DNA of 64,000 bases, from assembly GCA_036013055.1 (NCBI GenBank), contig DASCQM010000003.1:62001-126000 (forward strand). Reading direction: 5' to 3'. This document shows positions 59,931-64,000 of this stretch, one piece after another (positions within the stretch are counted from its first letter, which is position 1; each line of letters begins with the position of its first letter). The notes under the pieces were generated by a model that did not search any database, had not been told where the DNA came from, and saw only the letters and a list, made by a program, of their open reading frames with translations. The translations under genes were made by a program, and so were the position numbers. Source of the stretch: SHYR01 sp036013055 (GTDB lineage Bacteria; Chloroflexota; Dehalococcoidia; UBA2979).

Positions 59931-60251
59931 AGAGGCTAAGACGGAGCGAGTAGTCCGCCGCAGACGGCTGTACGAGCGAACCCGGGACGGTGTGAGCCGG
60001 GTGCGAGCCAGCGACGGACGAAGATCACTCCCGAGCCGCCGACCGAACCCTCGTCCCCACCGTGCATCGACCGCACGCGGACGCAGGTAGTAAGCCCGGC
60101 CGGAGCGCCCACCGTTATCAGGGGCAGTGCCATCGGCGGCTGAACGCGGCCCGTGGTGCGGTGAGCGGTTCCTCATCGACGCGGTCGTGAGGAGCAACGC
60201 GGGTGGTACCGCGGGCGTATTGCCCGTCCTGCAACAGGGGCGGGCCTTCTT
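59931..60251 (+). promoter_or_regulatory. T-box riboswitch (Ile), with terminator
   Basis: The leader carries the conserved T-box GGGTGGTACCGCG (60201-60213) followed by a terminator hairpin (GCCCGTCCT/AGGGGCGGGC, 60222-60245, then CTTCTT). The probable specifier is ATC at 60024-60026 in the stem-I context GAAG-ATC-ACTCC, matching isoleucine and the downstream gene. Uncharged tRNA-Ile would stabilise the antiterminator and allow ileS expression. ATG of ileS follows 50 bases after the terminator. Confidence 0.93.
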
Positions 60252-60301
60252 ATACCCGCGGCACGGGCCGACCGACGCCCAACACAGCAGGAAGTACACC
60301 C

Positions 60302-63300
60302 ATGGCTGACCCCGTCTTCGACCCGATCTCATCCCGCGTCGATTTCGTCGCGCAGGAAGAGCAGATCATGGAGCAGTGGCGCGAGCGTGGCACGCCCGAG
60401 CAGTACCTGACGCGCAACGACGACGCAGAGCAGCGCTACTCCTTCATCGATGGCCCGATCACGGCCAACAACCCGATGGGCGTCCACCACGCGTGGGGGC
60501 GCATGTACAAGGACCTGTTCCTGCGCTGGCGCACGATGCAGGGCTTCCGCCAGCGCTACCAGAACGGCTTCGACGGCCAGGGGCTGTGGGTCGAGGTCGA
60601 GGTCGAGAAGGAACTCGGCTTCAGCTCGAAGCGCGATATCGAGCAGTACGGCATCGACCGCTTCGTCGAGGAGTGCAAGGCGCGCGTCGATCGCTTCGCC
60701 GCCGTGATCACGGAGCAGTCGAAGCGGCTCGGCTTCTGGATGGACTGGGACGACTCGTACCACACGAAGTCGGACGAGAATAACTACACGATCTGGCACT
60801 TCCTCAAGGTCTGCCACGAACGCGGCTGGCTGTACGAGGGCACCGACTCGATGCCGTGGTGTCCGCGCTGCGGCACCGGTCTCTCGAACATGGAGATCGC
60901 GACCGAGGGCTATCGCGAGATCACGCACCAGAGTGTCTACCTGAAGTTCCCGCTACTCGACCGCGAGAACGAGTCACTACTCGTCTGGACGACCACGCCG
61001 TGGACGCTCGCCGCGAACGTCTCCGCCGCGGTGCACCCGGAGCTGACGTACGTGCGCGCCCGGCGCGGTGACGAGGTCTTCTACCTGGCGAAGGCCACGC
61101 TGCCCGTGCTCCACGGCGAGGTCGAGATCGAGGCAGAGCTGCCCGGCAGCGAGCTGATCGGCCTCACCTACAGCGGGCCATTCGACGAGCTCGCGGCGCA
61201 GGACGGCGTCGAGCATCGCGTGATCGAGTGGGACGAGGTCGCCGAGGACGAAGGCACCGGCATCGTGCACATCGCGCCCGGCGGCGGGCACGACGACTTC
61301 CTGCTCGGCAAAGAGTACGACCTGCCCGTGCTCGCCCCGCTCAATGAGTCCGGCCATTACATCGATGGCTACGGCGCGTTCGAAGGGCAATTCGCCGGCG
61401 ACGTCGCGCCCGCCGTCTTCGCCTCGCTCGAGGAGAAGGGCGTGATGGAGCGCGTCGAGCCGATCACGCACCGCTATCCGGTCTGCTGGCGCTGCGACAA
61501 CGAACTCGTCTTCCGCGTTGTCGACGAGTGGTTCATCTCGATGGACGAGTTGCGGCACGACATGATGGAGATCACGCGCCGCATCAACTGGGTGCCCGCC
61601 TTCGGCATGGAGCGCGAGCTCGACTGGCTGCGCAACATGGACGACTGGATGATCTCCAAGAAGCGCTACTACGGCCTCGCGCTGCCGATCTGGAAGTGCG
61701 AGTGCGGCCACGTCGATGTGATGGGCAGCGAGACCGAACTCGAAGCGCGCGCCGTCGAGGGCTGGGACAAGTTCGCCGGCAACTCACCGCACCGCCCGTA
61801 CGTCGACGCGGTGAAGCTCGGCTGCCCCGACTGCGGCGAGCAGATGTCGCGCATCCCGGACGTCGGCAACCCCTGGCTCGATGCCGGCATCGTGCCCTTC
61901 TCCACGCTCGGCTACCGCCACGACAAGGGCGAAGGCTCGCAGTGGGCGGAATGGTTCCCGGCCGACTGGATCTCAGAGAGCTTCCCCGGGCAGTTCCGCA
62001 ACTGGTTTTACTCGATGCTCGCCATGGGCGCGGCGCTCGAGAAGACCGAGCCCTTCCGCGCCACGTTCACCTACGCGCTGCTGCGCGACGAGAACGGCGA
62101 GGAGATGCACAAGAGTAAGGGCAACGCGATCTGGTTCGAGGACGCCGCCGACAAGATGGGCGTCGACGTGATGCGCTGGATGTACTCCCGCCACACGCCG
62201 GCGAACAACATGAACTTCGGCTACCACATCGGCGACGAGGTGCGCCGCAAGTTCCTGATCCCGCTCTGGAACGTCTACTCGTTCTTCATCACGTACGCGA
62301 ATCTCGACGGCTGGGATCCGGCGACGGCGAGCGAGCCAGAGGAAAAGCCGGAGCTGGACCGCTGGATCCTCTCCGAGACGCATCTACTGACTCGCCACGT
62401 CACCGACTCGCTGGAGCGCTGGCGCCCGGAGGAGGCCGCGATGCACATCGAGGGCTACGTCGATGCTCTCTCGAACTGGTACGTGCGGCGCAGCCGAAGG
62501 CGCTTCTGGACGCCCGACGGCGAGGCGCCCGACGCCTCGGCGTACTGGACGCTCTACACCTGCCTGACCACGCTCAGCCACGTGCTCGCACCCTTCACGC
62601 CATTCGTGACGGAGGCGATCTACGGCAACCTCGTCGGCGACAAGATCGCGGGCGCTCCTAGCTCGGTACACCTCGACGACTGGCCAACCGCCGATGAGGA
62701 CGCGATCGACGAGAAGCTGTCGGCCGCGGTTGAGATCGTGCGTCGCATGGTCTCGCTCGGCCGTGGAGCGCGCTCGACCGCGCAGATCCGCGTGCGTCAG
62801 CCGCTGGCGACAGCCCTGCTGATCCCGCGCACCAGCGACGAGCGCCGAGCGTTGCAGCAGCTCAGCGAGCAGGTCGCCGAGGAGCTGAACGTGAAGCGCG
62901 TCGAGGTCGCGGAGGAGGGCGGCGACCGCCTGCGTTACCGCATCCGTCCCAATCTGCCAGTGCTCGGCCCACGCTTCGGTTCGGAGATCGGCCGCATCCG
63001 CGCCGCCATCGAAGCCGCCGACGCAGCCAATCTCGCGACGAAGATGCGCACCGGCCAGCCGATCGAGCTTGATGGCTTTGAGCTGACCGGGGCCGACCTG
63101 CTCGTCGATGTCGAAGCGAACGAGGGCTGGTCAGCATCCGAAGACGGTGGCTACGCGACGCTGATCGACACCACGATCACGGCCGAGCTGGCGGCGGAGG
63201 GCTTCGCGCGCGAGATCGTGCGACGGCTACAGGACCTGCGACGCGACGCAGAGTTCGAGATCTCGGACCGCATCCACGTCAGCTACCAGGGTGACGCGGA

Positions 63301-63451
63301 GGTGCAGGCCGTCTTCGCCGCACACGGCGACTACATCAGCGAGGAGACGCTGGCGCTCTCAGTCGAGGACGCGGCAGCGGCCGACAGCACGACATCAGTT
63401 GACGTCGAGATCGACGGTCACGCCGTCACGCTGGCGGTGACGAAGGCGTAG
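60302..63451 (+). CDS. ileS: Isoleucyl-tRNA synthetase
   Basis: A 1049-residue class I synthetase. The HIGH box is in the variant PITANNPMGVHHAWGR, the KMSKS loop reads HKSKGNAIWF, and the editing domain carries TTPWTL and GTGIVHIAPGGGHDD. Zinc Cys pairs occur (CPRCGTG, CWRCDN, CECGH, CPDCGE). This HHAWGR-type enzyme is distinct from E. coli IleS and resembles proteins from several other phyla. The anticodon-binding region (RHVTDSLERWRPEEAAMHIEGYVDALSNWYVRRSRRRFW) is intact. ATG 60302 is chosen by homology and has GGAAG upstream; longer reading enters the T-box. Confidence 0.96.
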   Translation: MADPVFDPISSRVDFVAQEEQIMEQWRERGTPEQYLTRNDDAEQRYSFIDGPITANNPMGVHHAWGRMYKDLFLRWRTMQGFRQRYQNGFDGQGLWVEVEVEKELGFSSKRDIEQYGIDRFVEECKARVDRFAAVITEQSKRLGFWMDWDDSYHTKSDENNYTIWHFLKVCHERGWLYEGTDSMPWCPRCGTGLSNMEIATEGYREITHQSVYLKFPLLDRENESLLVWTTTPWTLAANVSAAVHPELTYVRARRGDEVFYLAKATLPVLHGEVEIEAELPGSELIGLTYSGPFDELAAQDGVEHRVIEWDEVAEDEGTGIVHIAPGGGHDDFLLGKEYDLPVLAPLNESGHYIDGYGAFEGQFAGDVAPAVFASLEEKGVMERVEPITHRYPVCWRCDNELVFRVVDEWFISMDELRHDMMEITRRINWVPAFGMERELDWLRNMDDWMISKKRYYGLALPIWKCECGHVDVMGSETELEARAVEGWDKFAGNSPHRPYVDAVKLGCPDCGEQMSRIPDVGNPWLDAGIVPFSTLGYRHDKGEGSQWAEWFPADWISESFPGQFRNWFYSMLAMGAALEKTEPFRATFTYALLRDENGEEMHKSKGNAIWFEDAADKMGVDVMRWMYSRHTPANNMNFGYHIGDEVRRKFLIPLWNVYSFFITYANLDGWDPATASEPEEKPELDRWILSETHLLTRHVTDSLERWRPEEAAMHIEGYVDALSNWYVRRSRRRFWTPDGEAPDASAYWTLYTCLTTLSHVLAPFTPFVTEAIYGNLVGDKIAGAPSSVHLDDWPTADEDAIDEKLSAAVEIVRRMVSLGRGARSTAQIRVRQPLATALLIPRTSDERRALQQLSEQVAEELNVKRVEVAEEGGDRLRYRIRPNLPVLGPRFGSEIGRIRAAIEAADAANLATKMRTGQPIELDGFELTGADLLVDVEANEGWSASEDGGYATLIDTTITAELAAEGFAREIVRRLQDLRRDAEFEISDRIHVSYQGDAEVQAVFAAHGDYISEETLALSVEDAAAADSTTSVDVEIDGHAVTLAVTKA

Positions 63452-63455
63452 CCGC

Positions 63456-64000
63456 CTAGCCCCACTCGTCCTCCTCGCGATCGGCGACTCGACGCGGGAG
63501 CGCCGGGCCGGCTTCCTCGACGGGTGCGACCGCGAGACCGCGCAGGAAGCGCCAGACGACGCCCCAGTTAGACTCGCTCGCGCCGGCGTGGCCGTGACGC
63601 GGCTCCTCGCGCAGCACATGCGGGATCTCTGCGGAGATCTCCGCGCCTAAAAGCATCAGGTTGGCGCTGAGGTAGACGAAGAAGAGCAGCGCGATCACGC
63701 TCCCGAGCGAGCCGTAGACCACGTCGTAGTTCCCGATGTTCGCGACGTAGAGCGTGAATCCGTGCTTCACGGCCTCGACGCCCAGCGTGGCGATCAGCGC
63801 CCCGGGCCAGACGTGGCGCAGGCGAATCTGCTGGTGCGGGAGCAGCCAGTAGAGGAAGAGGAAGGTGACGAAGGTGAGCACCACGGGAATTGCCAGCGCT
63901 CCCGCGTCCCAGAGCCACTCGAACCCCCCGAACTCGTTCGCCGACCGCACCTGCAGCACCTGCCAGACGGCGGTCAGGGTGAGCGAGCTGAGATAGAACA
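63456..64000 (-). CDS. YihY/BrkB family membrane protein (partial)
   Basis: The C-terminal portion of a YihY (formerly RNase BN) family protein, running off the right edge without a start codon. About 180 residues are visible with membrane segments VVLTFVTFLFLYWLLP and YGSLGSVIALLFFVYLSANLMLLGAEISAE, and the family motif HVWPGALIATLGVEAVKHGF. The tail is hydrophilic (REEDEWG end). It is convergent with ileS by 4 bases. Function unknown, likely a permease-like protein. Confidence 0.85.
   Translation of the reverse strand, partial: FYLSSLTLTAVWQVLQVRSANEFGGFEWLWDAGALAIPVVLTFVTFLFLYWLLPHQQIRLRHVWPGALIATLGVEAVKHGFTLYVANIGNYDVVYGSLGSVIALLFFVYLSANLMLLGAEISAEIPHVLREEPRHGHAGASESNWGVVWRFLRGLAVAPVEEAGPALPRRVADREEDEWG

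Overview
The window is a G+C-rich bacterial chromosome segment, nearly fully coding. I infer a member of the Chloroflexota, probably from a Dehalococcoidia/Tepidiforma-like lineage. The evidence is a mixture of traits: a CIRCE-controlled groESL, a T-box-controlled ileS, an archaeal-type FBP aldolase/phosphatase, a two-CxxC-pair zinc-ribbon protein, PSP1/RicT beside holB, and many genes whose -10 box lies 6-8 bases from the start codon (leaderless-type promoters). This assignment is by protein resemblance only; no marker tree was possible.

Layout. 1-5.3 kb: PII protein, two OmpR-type winged-helix regulators (one GlnR-like), an ABC exporter pair, a thioredoxin-reductase-like ferredoxin-NADP reductase and a carboxymuconolactone-decarboxylase-like protein. 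5.4-12.5 kb: a probable decayed integrated element at tRNA-Thr(CGT). It has partial tRNA copies on the left, a five-PAS hybrid histidine kinase, a secreted triple-META-domain protein, the catalytic end of a tyrosine recombinase and the intact tRNA on the right. 12.6-14.9 kb: a MerR regulator and a peroxiredoxin whose peroxidatic cysteine codon is UGA, followed by a SECIS-like hairpin (probable selenoprotein). 14.9-24 kb: lytic transglycosylase, then rpmH-rnpA-yidD-PQQ lipoprotein-yidC-jag-pfkB-like-parA-parB, with one parS-like site inside.

24-33.4 kb: RidA, DinB-like, ricT, holB, lysA, two metallo-beta-lactamase-fold proteins, a MutY-like glycosylase lacking the catalytic Glu, and an M16 peptidase. 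33.5-35.8 kb: groEL, groES and CIRCE. 35.8-42.3 kb: XRE regulator with palindrome, a frameshifted DUF2851 gene, tsaD, a PP2C-propeller membrane protein, a SufR-like regulator and a second frameshifted gene (lipoprotein). 42.3-47.9 kb: moaC, moaA, rdgB, FBP aldolase/phosphatase and a FolC-like ligase. 47.9-56.4 kb: fabF, SWIM protein, thpR, amidohydrolase, AmaP-like, scpB, ylxP, RodZ-like HTH/PASTA protein, a zinc alcohol dehydrogenase and rpsT. 56.4-64 kb: murJ, zinc-ribbon protein, a GH114-like lipoprotein, T-box plus ileS, and a truncated YihY/BrkB gene at the edge.

Most of this is housekeeping: translation, envelope assembly, chromosome segregation, cofactor synthesis. The most notable items are the candidate selenocysteine peroxiredoxin with its own SECIS, the tRNA-Thr element with repeated 5' tRNA halves, the MutY homologue without catalytic Glu, and the PII protein without the modifiable T-loop tyrosine next to a GlnR-like regulator with a degenerate receiver.
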